Source: Lepeophtheirus salmonis (lineage: Eukaryota; Arthropoda; Copepoda; Siphonostomatoida; Caligidae). From it: a stretch of DNA of 64,000 nucleotides. How positions within the stretch are numbered: position 1 is the stretch's first letter; every line of letters begins with the position of its first letter. The notes beneath the pieces were generated by a model that had not been told where the DNA came from, ran no database searches, and worked only from the letters and a program-made list of their open reading frames with translations. The DNA is taken from positions 57,900,492-57,964,491 of the forward strand of contig NC_052136.2 of NCBI RefSeq assembly GCF_016086655.4. Direction: 5' to 3'. The translations under genes and the position numbers were made by a program. Positions 37,780 to 50,849 of the stretch are shown here, piece by piece.

Positions 37780-38796
37780 TATGTAAGGGCTACAAAAATC
37801 TTGTTAGTCTATGGGTTTGAAGTGTATGATAACTAATGTTTAATATTAATGTCATTATTGACCAATAAATCAAACAAAATTTCATCAATATATCATGATT
37901 TCCTTGATGAGGTACATATATATGTAATGGTCTAAAGTAACCACTTTTTATAATAAAGAAAATCAAGAATAATTCATTCCAATTTATTTTCTTAAATCTC
38001 TTTTTTGAATGAAGGAAATTACTTGCTTCATTAAATCCATTGAAATATATTTAAACCTAAATTTCATTATATGAAATTATCATTAAATTCAAACATTTAT
38101 ATAAAATTAGAGCTGTAAAAATAAGATAAGAATGAACGAAAGAACAGAATGGTACGTTATAATAAAGCACATAAAATTAGGTGCTGTTTAGAGTGTGAAA
38201 TAGTGAGTATATGTGTGTCTTTAAAAATAAATGGGACTCTAAAAACAATACAATACAAGACTTATTATTCTTTGTTCTTGCTTAAAGAAAGAAATATTTT
38301 ATTTTTAAAAGAGATGAAAAGACAGAGTGACATAGAATAAAAAACCTCTTATATGTTTTGTAACATGTAGAATAATAATTCAATATATTTTTTGTAAAAA
38401 TAATTATTTTAAATAATTAAAATACAGTTGCTGTTTTTTCTTAGAGATTTTTTTTTGTTTTATTTGTTTGTATGTAATGAGTGCATTAATCAAGAATAAC
38501 GATATTCAAAATGCAAAAAAAAAAAAAAACACAACACTTTACCCACTAATCAAAGGTTGAGTCAATTATGAATTTGAAAAAAATATAATTGAAATTTTTT
38601 CATAAGAAATCAATGTAAAAACATGAAATTTTAACTTTACGAAATCCCAAATTTTTGAAGTCCCATCTTAAATGTTAAAAATACGTCGGAATCGTATGCA
38701 AAACGTGTCACATTGGATAATCATTGCTGAATGACGTCCTCAGTAATCAATCTTCACAAAAATTTATAAGAATAATTAATAATTTAAATAGGGCTA
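37780..38796. other. AT-rich stretch, no feature seen
   Basis: Nothing recognisable. The frame at 38149-38340 is short and Lys/Ile-rich. Confidence 0.5.
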
Positions 38797-39308
38797 TTAA
38801 GGTGGTCTTAAAAGTTTCCTAGCTCAATCTGAAGATGGAAGCACTCTTAAATAAAAGCTAGTCAGACTTATTTACCATCGGTTGACCAAAGTTTCAGCCA
38901 TTTTGGAAATGCAATTGTTATGTAACTGTTGTTTAAGTGAGTTGATGTGAATGTTTTGTGAAAAAAAATGCTGAATTTTATTTTTCAACTAGTCTCAAAG
39001 TAACTCTTCACATTTCCCCTAGTGATATTCCCATCTCTGTAACCCCTCCTGATTATAACTTTGCTACCAGAAGTGTGTAGAGGTAAAAGGTGACTATGTT
39101 GAAAATAAGATTGATACTCAATTTTGTTTATTTTCAAAAAACCACTCACATCAATTGACTCAAACGATTGTTACTTAACAACTGGGCGTCCAGAATGGTT
39201 GAAATTTTAGTGTGTAACTGTCAAAAATGCTAAATTGATGTAACTAGCTTCTATTTACCAGTGCTGCCATCATTATGTTGAGGTTTGAAACTTTTCAGAT
39301 CGCCCTAG
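38797..39308. mobile_element. Palindromic mariner derivative (two 5' arms, inverted)
   Basis: Both ends are the 5' end of the mariner MITE family seen at 35 kb. The left end is GGTGGTCTTAAAAGTTTCC. The right end read inward is GGGCGATCTGAAAAGTTTC. Homology continues inward on both sides through the leader (GTTAAGTAACAATCGTTTGA on the right arm, GTTATGTAACTGTTGTTTAA on the left). Each arm then jumps into the transposase C-terminus. The minus strand reads EGLQRWEYH, and about 90 bases later the plus strand reads CYQKCVEVKGDYVENK. The result is a long imperfect inverted repeat of roughly 200 bp per arm around a short centre. Confidence 0.72.
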
Positions 39309-41684
39309 TATATGAAGAATAATGACAAACTATTATCGTGCAATTAAATCTACTTAAAATATTACTAAACTAATTAATTCATTTGGTAAATGATCATATT
39401 AGTAAAAATTTTCCTTGGTGAGGTCTTTTTTTCAAGGACAAATGAAAAATCCTATTTAATGAATCAAATGAAACAATTTCAGTTTATATACATTACGTAA
39501 AATTCCTGGGGATGTAGCAAATATTCAATGCATTGCTTATGTTAATAAACATTAATGTTATTCATCATGTCGGATGAAATAAATTAAAGGTGTTTTTTTT
39601 ATCACTTAAGATAATAATAAATTTCCGTAAATGGAAATATAAGTAATTCAAATAATTATCCCCTCAATTAAGAAACTATTTGATTCTACATAGAAGAGTC
39701 AATTTTGGCTCAACTTCATTTACTTTTAAACAATTTTCTAAAGTTTTGTCTAGTATTAAGTCCGCTATAACTCAACAAAATCATAAAATTGACACTACTT
39801 GTTTAATAGTTTGAAATTTAAATTTCTAAAATTAAAAATAGGTGAACTTTGTAACTATCAAATTACTAACTTCATTCAATTAAAGTAGTAAATTCATAGA
39901 GGATGCATACTTAGTTATAAAAAATGTTTTGCGTAAACCACAACTATAAGGTCCTTCCATGCCAAATCAAACTCACAATAGCATCACCAACTTTTTTTTT
40001 TTCAAATTTGCCAGATATTTTACTATTAATTAAAAATGAAGAAATCCTAAATTTTGGCCCTTTTTTATCCTCCGGTTAAGTATTTAGAGGATTCTAATGT
40101 TTTGACTTCAATGCCACCTAACCTTGTTTTTTTATCCCTGTTTTTTGATTGTTTTTTTTTTTTTTTTTTTTTCGATCTACTTTTAAAACTACTTTATATA
40201 TAATTCTTGTATTGTTTTGCTGTATTTTATTCTATGAGCCAACAAAATGAGTTTTTACCCGTATGATCAAGAGTTAATTATTTTGACCTTAAAAAAAAAA
40301 AATCAAACATTATCATTTTCAATTTCACTCAACTTTGTATATGTTAAATTGTTATTAATCATAAATATATAAAATAAGTTTTTATAGGTGCATTCGATAC
40401 CACTTAATTACTACATGCTAAAAACAGCGCATATATATTGCAAAAACTTGAGTATAATATTTAGTATAAATATATTGAGAAATTTGCTCTATCATCGCAC
40501 ACTTATTGAAAGATAATGAATGCTAAGGATTTAAAACAAATGCATAATATCAATAATTATTATATACAAAAACTATTTTATATTAGGTACTTAATAAGAT
40601 TAGACTAATAATTAGAAAGTTGTACCTATTTTTGCGACAAAATACATTCAAAAGTTACATAAAAACCATATATTTATAATTTTATAAAGGTAAAATGATT
40701 AATTCATACTAAAAATTGATTTTAAATTAACTGTAATGCTAATATGAACTTATTGATTCTATGGAGACTTGTTCAATTTTTCATTTCCCAAGAAGTTATG
40801 CACTTCAGCTTATAATGATACATTAAAAAGAGGGACTTGTTTGATACAGTTATAATTAAATTTATACATTTAAAGTAATACAAAACTGAGGGAAAGTATA
40901 AATATATATAAATTTCCATTAAAATCAACCCAAAATCTTATTGTAACATGGTTAAAATTTGTTGCACAGCGGCATTATTTGAAACTTTTTTAATTTATCA
41001 AACATGAACCACGAACTCTCACAAAACACATATATTATACTTTTTATATACCAGATGATATGCCCATGGTTTTAATAACAATAAATAGATACTAATAATA
41101 CATATGCGACTATGCTCATAAATGTTTTACAAGCGAGGAACAATAGCAAAAAATTCATCCATATTAAACGAGCACCAGATTTGTATAAATATTAAAGCAC
41201 GGCTGTTTACACATATCTGATGCTCACTTTGCGAAAAATAGCTTTTATTGTTCATAAAGAAACTTCACTTCGCAATGAATAAGAACACATTCGGTATTGT
41301 GAATGATACTTATGTTCATACGCCATAAGTTTGTGGGTGGGGGGGCTACCCAGTACTTAGGCTCCAAAAACTGCATTTGGGAGCTTTAAAAAATGAAGAA
41401 AAACAAATGTAAAACTGATTTAAGGGATATATTGATAAAAATGGCGGTTTTAATAAACAAATAAAAGAAATGATCTTTTGTCTGAAAAAAAAAAAATATA
41501 TATATATATGTGCGAATTTTTACAATTGATTTTTATAGCTAAAGCAAAAAATATACATATCAAAGACAAAATCAGTGTGATAACAAATCAACGTCTTATC
41601 AATTTTTTGACCTTTTCTATTGATCTTAGTTATTTCGGGGTTTTGTGAAGAAGTTCAATAGAATTTAGTTGAAATAAGCACACT
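39309..41684. other. AT-rich stretch without recognised genes
   Basis: This contains T-runs (for example about 40151-40172) and long Phe/Ile/Asn-coding noise. I find no motif, repeat copy or element end. Confidence 0.5.
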
Positions 41685-41830
41685 TTGAAAATAATTATGG
41701 TATGGTTCAGTATGCAGTGGCCTCAAATGGCGAAATCCCCTCTTTTCCTGATGGGACAATACCAACAAGAACGCCTAGAGAGACTTCTTGAAGACTACAG
41801 TACTGTTATGAATCCAGGAGGGGGTTTGAC
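41685..41830 (+). pseudogene. Possible mariner-like transposase scrap
   Basis: One frame reads VQYAVASNGEIPSFPDGT, which resembles the mariner-like VMVLGVVASNGEKMPPxFF block between the first and second catalytic Asp. The overlapping frame (MKIIMVWFSMQWPQ) supplies the beginning of the same block. No other part of the gene is seen on either side. The scrap is short, so the call is weak. Confidence 0.28.
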
Positions 41831-42819
41831 GTACCCTTGTACATGTTGTAACTCTTATTGTTATTTCTTGTACATAAATAAAGGATATCGAAGGAAAACT
41901 TTGCTAAAATGATTAAACTAGTTGCTGTAAAAATGAATTCAATTGCTATGAAAAAGACAAATTTTTAAGGGTTTTATTTGCAATATTTCAGGATTAAAAT
42001 TTAATGATTATTTTATTCAAATGAAAATATCAAGCGGTTTTTATTCTTATACATTTTTTCCATCCACAGGTTAATTTTATGTTATCTTGTAGTACTGCAA
42101 ATGTAGATGCAGATTACGGATTGCAAATTTACTTTTGAGACCAGGTGTAGCCTATAAAATTATTTAATCCTTTTCAATTACCTATTCATTATGAGGAACC
42201 AATTTCTTTATTTGGGAATAACCAAATATAAAACACAACAAAAGGAAAACAATGGGCCAAGAACAAAGTCATAAAATGCTTCAAAAATTTGTTGTTAAAT
42301 CTGCATGATCTTTCAAACTTTTATTTCTATAGTTACTGTAAAAAGTCAATTTTACAGTCTTAATGAATATATTTTTTTATCATTGAGGGAAGGTCGTAAC
42401 GTTTTCTCAATGATTTAAAGAACATTCAAGTTATTGCTTTGTGTGAGTTTATATATAAATATATATTTATATTATTTCGTAACTGTAAACTTTCTAAATA
42501 AAAAAAAAGGTTAAAGATCGTATTGATTCTCCCAAGAAATCACCTCTTTAAGCTAATTAGCCCCGAATTTCGAATAACTCTCGGGAACCCAAGATTATAT
42601 TATTTATTATTGTTCACAAATCATAATAAAAAAGTAAGGTAAATAATAAAAAGAGGGGGGAGGGGGAGAGATTTAGTCTTCTAGGAAGTTGTTAGTAGAT
42701 AAAAATTGTATGGGAAGTGTTAGATGGAATAGATTTAAAAAAGTAGTATGTGATTATAATTAACAAACAAAGACATCCAAGCATAAAAAAGAATATAAAT
42801 ATATGTACACTAAGAAAAA
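41831..42819. other. AT-rich stretch, no feature seen
   Basis: Nothing recognisable apart from a G-rich tract near 42650-42670. Confidence 0.5.
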
Positions 42820-42910
42820 AAAAGTTAGTGGATACAATTTTTGTTTTGAGCCCAATAACTCCAAACTGGTTTGATTTAGCCCACCCAATTTCAATTCATT
42901 ACTGGCAATA
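42820..42910 (-). repeat. Fragment of the mariner MITE family
   Basis: The phrase CAATAACTCCAAACTGG then TTGATTTAGCCC (about 42852-42883) matches CAATTACTCCGAGTTGG then TTGGCTTAAAAA inside the element at 35.18 kb, and the corresponding text near 15.32 kb. Only this internal part is present, without ends. Confidence 0.4.
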
Positions 42911-43015
42911 GATTTGAATATACCGATACATATGAGTATAAATTTATTTCAATCCATATGCAACATTTCTTTAATTTCTTTATCTGTCGTCCTGAGAACT
43001 TTATTTAATATTATA

Positions 43016-43653
43016 CTGGGTGTGACAAAAAATCTTTACATTTCGTTTTTGCTATAAATCTTTTGTGAAAGTATCTTAGAACACTAAACAAAAATGAAAT
43101 AAACATAAAGAACTAGATCTTCTTAAGAGAAAATGCAATTTAAACATGACCAACGATTTTTGGTCCGTGCACTTTAGGACGCTGGCAAGAAACCAATGAA
43201 GATTGCATTGATACCATTGCTCCACACCAACTACCCGGACATGAAATTGGTGTTCCATCAGGATGGTGTGCCTGCACACACGTCCAAAAAGGCTCTGAAC
43301 TTTCTGGTCAAAGATAATGTGGCCCCTCTACTCACCAGATGCCCACCCATTGGACTTCACTTTTTGGGTACATGTTGAGTCCAAGGCCTTCACCGTCCGT
43401 CACCCAAATATCAACAACCTGAAGGAAACCTTCAAACATTACTGGGATGCCATATCTGAGGACTACACACGCAAGGGCTTCCTAGGCCGCCTGGAAGCCA
43501 TCGTTGCTGCCAAGGGTTGGCTACATCGATGAATAGGGTAGCTAAGACTTCATATTATTTATTTTTTATTTGATTAACATACCCCTTTAAAACTGGTTGC
43601 TAAAATGATAAAGTTCTATATTGAAAGTGTAATTATTTTTTTGCCGCATCCGG
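43016..43653 (+). mobile_element. Internally deleted mariner-like element with matching ends
   Basis: TA dinucleotides flank it at 43014-43015 and 43654-43655. The left end is CTGGGTGTGACAAAAAATC. The right end read inward is CCGGATGCGGCAAAAAAAT, a good terminal inverted repeat. At 638 bp it is half the usual length. It retains a leader and the C-terminal half of a transposase on the plus strand. Confidence 0.85.
43160..43532 (+). pseudogene. Mariner-like (DD37D-type) transposase, C-terminal half
   Basis: From about 43172 the frame reads DAGKKPMKIALIPLLHTNYP, then KLVFHQDGVPAHTSKK with the second catalytic Asp in place. Near 43317 the frame shifts. It continues in the next frame as MWPLYSPDAHPLDFTFWVHV (third catalytic Asp retained), then ESKAFTVRHPNINNLKETF, SEDYTRKGFLGRLEAIVAAK and a stop at 43530-43532. 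About seven residues between the two Asp motifs seem lost at the frameshift. The N-terminal DNA-binding region and first catalytic Asp are deleted, so this cannot be an active transposase. Confidence 0.82.
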
Positions 43654-44735
43654 TATAAAAAAGAAGTATATAAATCATTTATTGGGGTACGGCATTACTC
43701 AAGGATATAGCTCGAATAGAGAGTATTGTTTATATGAAAGTTATGGCTTGCAGGAATAGGAAAATTTCTTGTAAAGGATAAGGTCTACATATTTAAATTC
43801 AAGTGGAAATGTTTTTGTGATCCTGATGTTGCTCGTAATCAATATTTAGTAATTTACATTCATTTTTTAGAGTTTTATTTCATTTTTGAAGCTAGGTGGT
43901 TACAAAATTATTCTCTCGCCAGTATTGTTAACAAAATTTTAACTATTCCATTTCTTAAGGTAAGATAGTAGAATAGATTCGAAAAAAGTGAATGAACCTA
44001 ACATTGCCTGATGGTATTTCTAAATATAACAAGAACATGTGAATAGTTGATCTCTTGGATACAATAACAGTTGTTTATGGTACACAATTAGATGAAGGAA
44101 AGAGTCCTGCCCTATATTTAATAGGCCAGTAGTGTTTCTGTTGTTCAATCCTGGCGACTCATGAAGGCTAGAAAAAATGTATATTTGTCTTTTATATAAA
44201 TTTATCCGTCATAATGACCCAATTTCCATCTACTTTTTTTTAGAGAAACGGCTAAACAAAAGCTTAAGAGGCGACAATGACCATCTTTTTATTAGGTCTA
44301 CCCCTCAGTTAAGAAGTTATAATGATCCAATGTATAAGGGAAAGGTGAAATTTGCGTTGTTCAGATGCAATATTGTGCAACATCCACATTGCTTCTATAA
44401 TTATTATAAATAATAGCAATTATACTAGTAATAATTATATTTTTTCTTTAAATTTTGTTCCGATAAATAAAAATGAATCTATTTGAATAGGTTAGTCAAT
44501 TTTTCTAAGATTGATCTAATAGTTTAGTGAGAAATATTTCTCCCAATCATCTACCTGTATATATATTCTTACATGCTACGGAAACTGGAGATAGATTATT
44601 TAATTAACCGGCTCCTATCGGGGTCCCAGGGATATTTTGAGATTTTTCATAAACATTATTCTCTGATTTCAGTCATTCATAGGGTCAGTACTCAAAATTA
44701 GAATCTTCTTCGGGACCATCTAGCCTGAGTTGTAA
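43654..44735. other. AT-rich stretch, no feature seen
   Basis: The frame at 44177-44413 (78 codons) is of mixed composition without any motif. Nothing else is recognised. Confidence 0.45.
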
Positions 44736-44739
44736 AAGT

Positions 44740-45587
44740 CTGTCAATTTTGTATTTGTTGCCATTCGAAAAGTTGACAAAAAACTACCATTTTATGTTTT
44801 CTTCCATTTGTGCGATCAAAAATGTTCGAACAACAAGCAACCCGACAGAAGATGGGCGATCTCCTCCGCATAAAAGTCGATTTATGACAAGAAACCTTCC
44901 TAGTGGACGCTGTTCTGAAGAGAAAAAAGGCTCGCTTCTTGGCTGAATCAACAGCTGAGGTCGAGGGAACCTTTAGGACCAAACATCTAGCTCAGGTAAT
45001 GGTTCTCAGTGTCGTGGCGTTCGACGGCAGCAAGATGCCTCCCTACTTTTTCAAGGCCAACGAGAAAGTCAACAAGGACGTCTAGTACAAGGTTCTTACG
45101 TACCATGTCTTGCCATGGTTGAAGAGCACGTTCTCGAGGGACAACTGTGTGTTTACCAAAGACGGCGTCCCAGCACACATGTCCAAGAAGGTGCAGCATT
45201 AATGCAGGGAGAACATGGCTGCCTTCTAGTAGGCAGACTTCTTGCCTTCGTCCTCACCCGACGTGAACCCCCTGACTTCGCTGTTTGATATGTCTTGGAG
45301 GGCAAGACGAACAAGACTTCTCACCCGAATGTCAATATTTTGAAGGCCAAGTTCATGGAGGAGTTGAACAACTTGTCCTTGGACTTCATCAGGCCAGCTG
45401 TGCTTTTTTTCGTCCCCGTATTGAAACCAACATTCAGAATGGAGGGGGAACATATTTATAAAATTACAGAAGATTGTTAAATTGACAACTTTTGCTTCAA
45501 CAGTTTGCTATAAAAATGGAACAAAATAAAAATAAGTAGAAATGAAAATTGGTTTTAAAAAGTTGTAATTTTTAATTCCTCACACTG
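44740..45587 (+). pseudogene. Mariner-like (DD37D-type) transposase, catalytic part
   Basis: A single frame from about 44822 to 45280, broken by stops, covers most of the catalytic domain. It contains VDAVLKRKKARFLAESTAEV, HLAQVMVLSVVAFDGSKMPP, YKVLTYHVLPWLKSTFSRDN and then VFTKDGVPAHMSKKVQH, with the second Asp. SSSPDVNPL follows, with the third Asp just past a one-base deletion. After that shift the C-terminus reads NKTSHPNVNILKAKFMEELN and LSLDFIR. Counting across the repaired frame gives 37 residues between the last two Asp, which supports DD37D. The DNA-binding N-terminus is missing or unrecognisable. The element's right end (CACACTG before a TA at 45588-45589) is plausible; the left end was not found. 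Inactive. Confidence 0.82.
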
Positions 45588-45844
45588 TACATACAAAAAT
45601 TCACTCTCATTTACCTTTTTAAGGCCTTACTCAGACTAACAAACATTTAAAAAGAATTCATAATACCTACAAGGAAAATTGGAATGCTTTTTGCAACTAA
45701 CCCATTTGTATTGACCTCTACAATATTTCAAATTTATCATCCATGACCTATTTTTACAATTTAGTACAATAATAGATAATGTAAAAAGTTCTGAGTGTTT
45801 GTTCGCTTGATTTTGACAATAAAATTACGTTAGTTAGTATTTTT
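45588..45844. other. Spacer, no feature seen
   Basis: Short AT-rich gap between two mariner remnants. Confidence 0.5.
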
Positions 45845-46150
45845 TGATTTAGATGGTTCCAGCTTTTTTCTGGCTAATCCTTAGCTCCTGGGCGCAATTA
45901 AATAAGTGCTCACATACACGACCAACTCGACGATTTCCATTATTGTATCGACACTTTCCAAGCTGATATTACCAGAACAGAATCGTCGAAACCCCCACTT
46001 TGCTGTTGCATTCGATACTGTATTGGGTCCATAAGCATAAAAAAATTCCCCGCCTGCTCCGGCTTTTTATCGTGGCCGTAGCCTTACTAAAGAATTTCTC
46101 AATTTTTTCTTTTTTTACTTACCTTTTGGAACACTGTAACACACAACAGG
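45845..46150 (-). pseudogene. Mos1-like mariner transposase, N-terminal domain remnant
   Basis: Reading leftward, the minus strand gives AYGPNTVSNATAKWGFRRFC, then SGNISLESVDTIMEIVE. This matches the paired helix-turn-helix region of Mos1/mauritiana-type mariners (YG...TVSxSTAQxWFRRFxSGxFSLED). A second frame continues as NCAQELRISQKKAGTI, the end of the second helix-turn-helix. Stops precede the first block. No catalytic part is present, so it is a 5' fragment. The DNA-binding role is known for the family. The Mos1-like label is by recall of the motif and was not searched. Confidence 0.65.
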
Positions 46151-46799
46151 TTTCACCAAAAACAAAACAGTAAATCCTTTTTTTTACGTGTACGCTTAAC
46201 CTTTCAGCATACTTTAAATTTTTTTTGAAGCAATTTATTAATCGTCAGACATGGCTCACTAAAAACATCTAGTAAAAAACAGTCATAAGTTCTACTTAAC
46301 CTAATATGATAAGATTTAATTGATAGATAGCTCATCAGTATTATAGATCAAATAATTCCCTCTCAAAAACGATTTGGCTACGGACCCTGCTTGATATGAC
46401 ATGTAAATATATAAAATAATAAAGAAAAATAAACTGTGTGAGGAAAATAGGAGAACTTGTTGCATCTGTTCCTTTTGTAATGAGAGTTAGAATATCTCGA
46501 ATGTATCCATAGTGACTGAGTTATAAATTTTCATTTAATTTAATTATATTAACTGAAAGGCAAATAATCTGTAGTTCAAATAATATCATTCACAGAAAAA
46601 ATAATGAAAAACAGACTGTTTTTTACAAACATAATTATCATCAAGAACACTTACTTTTCCCCTCAAAATCAGTTTTTATCTAATATTTTGAGGAACAATT
46701 GACTAATTTGTATTATATTATACGGTTCTGATTTAAAAATTATGGGTGTTGCTTTTTCGACGTTCGAGAAAAATGAAATGTTGCAAAAATTCCCGATGC
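46151..46799. other. AT-rich stretch, no feature seen
   Basis: Nothing recognisable. Confidence 0.5.
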
Positions 46800-47500
46800 C
46801 GATCTTGATACTTTAACATTTCAAATAATAGTTAAAAAATACAATTTTATTAGTTTTGTTTATAGAGTTTTTTGAGAAAAATTAAAATTTCAATTACTAA
46901 ATTTTTTGAAAAAAAAATTAAAAATCCACAACTATTGACAAAAAATTTAATTTAATTTTAAAAAATTCCAAAACTCACGGCTATTCCAAATAAATTTAAT
47001 AATCTAAAGTTGCTCATAGAAAAATATCCTTTTTGGAAAATAAACACCAGCTGTTCTTAAAAAAATTTAAACATTAAATTTTTTATAATTTAAAAAAAAA
47101 AAAAATATTCAAATATTAAGTTTTCAAGAAAAAATTCAAACATATATTCAAAGAAAATTAACTCTTTCGGAAAAAAAAGAAAAATTACTTTTTTTCCAAA
47201 ATCCACTTCTATTATAAAAAACTCAAATTTTGAGAGAAAATTTCCAAAAGCTATATTTGTTTTCAAACACTACTTATTTTTTCTTATCAATATTAAGAGA
47301 AAATTATTTTTTTTGTAAAAAAATTTTAAAACTACAATTTTTTTAATATTCACCGCTATTATCAAAAAATAAAAAAAATTGGAGAAAATTTCAAAACTCA
47401 TTCAAAACTCACAAAAAATAAATTTTTTGTGAAAAAAAAAAAATCAAATATTTAGTTTTTTGGAAAAAAACTACAAAAATTTCCAGTAATACATAATAAA
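46800..47500 (+). repeat. Degenerate AT-rich repeat, copy D
   Basis: This holds the same word family as copies A-C: AAAATCCACAACTATT, AAACTCACGGCTATTCC, AAATCCACTTCTATTAT and TTCACCGCTATTATC, interleaved with AAATTTTTTGGAAAA-like runs. It is the longest copy. The G/C-rich terminus found in the other copies is not obvious here. Confidence 0.5.
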
Positions 47501-50500
47501 AAAACTCGCAAATTAAGTATTTTTGTTTCTATTGCCATTTCCAATTCCAGAAAAAACACCTTATTCTCCAATTCTGGATTAATCGTCCCATCAGTAGTTG
47601 CAACGCATCTCGTGTTACAATCGTTCGTTTGGAGAAATAAGTTTTTAAATCATTGTATTGATTATTTAACGATCTTTGTTTGAGAAAAAAAAAAAAAAAA
47701 AAAAAACACAAGCAAGAAAAAATATACATAGTTACTCAAACTGACAACAACAAAAAAATTAATTGATGAACGTTTTTAGATAATTAAGTACTCATGTAAT
47801 TACATACGTAAGTATTGAACATATTCTTTGTTCTTCACTCCGCTTCAAAACGGCATAATGATAGGGTAGAATTAACTATTTACCGTTTTCCTTCTGTTTA
47901 TACATCATTTCTTCAATATTTGTTTGGTATACGTTTTAGATATGTGTGTACATTGTACAATGTGTTATGTCCAGATGAATTAAAAAAAAAAAGTACTTAT
48001 CTACAATTGTGAAGGACCAGCCATTATGGATTGAGAAAGTTTATAAGACATAATTTATAAAACGCTAATTTTATTTTATTTACATACTTACAAGTAAGCA
48101 CAAAATTTTACTTCTGAGTTTGTGAATGTAACACGTCGTCAGACCTATTGTATCTCACAATATTTCCTCCCAAAACGAAATAGAAAAAAGTTCCAGTCGG
48201 AAATTAACCAGTTCTTCCCCGTACGGAGTAATTATCCAGTCCTTGTTAGTAGTTGTTCAAAGATTAACTAGAGAGGGTCCGGATTCAACCAATAAACGGA
48301 TTAAGGGGGGGGGGATACGAGCAGAAAAATCGACAGTTTACTACAAATTATAATGTAAATTTGTGAATTTGTGTGTTTGTGAGGTATCGCCGAGTTATAC
48401 GTCATGTATAAGTTGTAATAAGAATGGTTGTACAATGGACTGGTTTGATTTTTCAACTTTTTTCGAATTTCGAAGTAGTGCAGAAAAGTTGCCGTGGGGT
48501 TTGAAAATAATCGGTAACAAATTTCATTATTCGACGATTTCATCTTCAAGTGGCAGATTTCGTTCAAATGTTTTAAAAATTAATCATTTTCCCTTATTTT
48601 GCCTATATTTTATGATAAATTCATCCATTAGATTTTTTTTTCATTAATTAAAGTTCCTATATATAAATAAAGATTTTGTTCTAAAACTGTTATTTATTCC
48701 ACAAAAGGACCAAAATTAATACCAATTTTGATGACTATCAAAGAACAAATCAAATTTTATATTTATATACACAACTTCTATCAATTAATTCTTCTTTTGT
48801 TAAATAACTAATTAATTTCCCCAAATTTGGGTGCATGTTTGTAATAAATTTTTGTATTACCCCATTTTTTAGGGATAGCATAAATGATATATAAGAACAG
48901 ATTAGCTGTATTTCTACAAAAGTTACTTTTTTCAAAAAATATATTTGACTCCATTGTATTTTATTAAATTATATTGAAGTAACTAATTTCACCTAGAAAA
49001 TACGTACAAATACCATAATGAAATTTACATTTCAAAATACTTTTTAACAAAACTTTCAGATCATTTAGTAATTATGCAATTCTACACTTTCAATTTTATA
49101 AATGTTCCTTAAATTTACAGTTAGTTCGATGTTTTGTTACTTTTTTAAGATAAATACAAGTGGAAGCCTGAAATTTATGAGGTTAAAGTAGAACTGATGT
49201 CTTGTGCCTCCAATTCCTTAATAGGTGGGTTTTTGGTGAATGTTTTCCTTAGCAATGGATACAATTATCAAAGATCAAGATGATGTAACCTGGCTAATGA
49301 AATCAAAATGTGAAAACGGTAACTATTTCTGCAACTTCTCGGTTATGATTCTTACAAATGTTTAATTTGTGTGCAAAAAGTCATATCTTGAAATTAATAG
49401 CCATGTACATTTGTCAAAGAAAAGAACCTTTTAATTAATATATACCGCAAAATTAAAAAAATTAATCAAATTAAAAGTGAATATTTATTTAGTTCCTTAC
49501 AGTTACATACATATGAAATTAATATAGTAAAATAACAAATATAATAATAATTTAATTATGTTTTTAAATGGGTGAGTATTTTGAAATACACATAATAACT
49601 ACAATTTTTTTATATGTAACGTGATTATTATTCTCTAATTGAATAAGTCTGTAAAATTATAAAATGTAGTGTTTTTTGAATAACAGTAAACACATAATCC
49701 TTACACGTATCCTTAAATGGAGGAAATAATTATTATTTAGTTAAAACTGTATCGATCATTCCTTTAGTTAATCATCCACGAATATCACTCTTAGGTCAGG
49801 AAGTAACTTATGAATTGAGTAAAGTCTATATAATAATCATTCATGTTAGACTAGACAAATCACGGTACAAAACGATATGAGCTTCGTGAGTCAGTCTTAG
49901 GCCACTAAAAATCATACTGCGAGGTTTGAACTTCTTTACGATGATCATCTGAAATATTAAATGAAGATGAGAGCCAGTCGAACCTCGTTTAGGAGTCTTT
50001 AACGAATAAAGAGGCAAGGAGACGAATATATGGATTCCTCTTGACAAACGAACGTTGTTCATGAATATGAGATTGATTCATAACTAAAAAGTCGTCTAGT
50101 GGAATAATTAATTAGATTATTACCTATAATCTTTTATCAAATCAAGCAGTTTTCAATGCTATATAGATATAGTAAAGATGATGGTTTATGTCAACCTATG
50201 TATTTTCTAAAAAGACCTGAACCCTCCATGTATACAGTGCTCCAGACTAAGGCCAAATGAGATTAATCCCAGAAAAGAGATGCAACATCGTGAACTATTT
50301 AATTTCGTTGTTTGTGAAAGTCTACACGGTAGATAAATTAGAGACTACCCACCATCTTCGGACAAGAGCTTTAATTCCTCAATAAATATTCCTTTCTTTC
50401 TATCTTAGTTTTTTTCCATTTCTTCAAACCTTAATTACGGCCACTACTATGATTAATTAATGTGCCACAAGCCAATGAGTCCCTTCGAAATAGACTCAGC

Positions 50501-50849
50501 ATCGCAGATCCGTAATTCCTTACTCCTTCTCTTTATAATGTTAAATATATAAACAGCACAAGATTACAGATTACTTCTTAATCATTATTCCTTTTTCTTC
50601 TTATCGTAGCTATGTACCATAATAAAATAATTAATATGATCAAAATACAACACTAAAGTTTGAACCGATAATAGAAAACATAAACAGGCGGCGAAGATGT
50701 CTTACAACAAAATCTCTACGAGAAAAAATTACCAGCGGAAAAAATATAGGCCGTGAAAATTTTAGCAACAAAATACCGCTCATGATATTGCGTGTAGTGC
50801 GAGGAAGTAAAATGAAACTCTGATTTTATAAAGAGCCCCATAGAAAATA
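47501..50849. other. AT-rich stretch without recognised genes
   Basis: Open frames such as 48301-48567 (minus) and 48363-48647 (plus) overlap on opposite strands and show no motif. The strip 49790-50070 is less AT-biased and has a 73-codon minus-strand frame that I do not recognise. No element ends are seen. Confidence 0.45.

Noticed and set aside
48301..48647. Overlapping 88- and 94-codon frames on opposite strands
   Set aside because: At most one could be real, neither has a motif, and the length is within chance for this composition.
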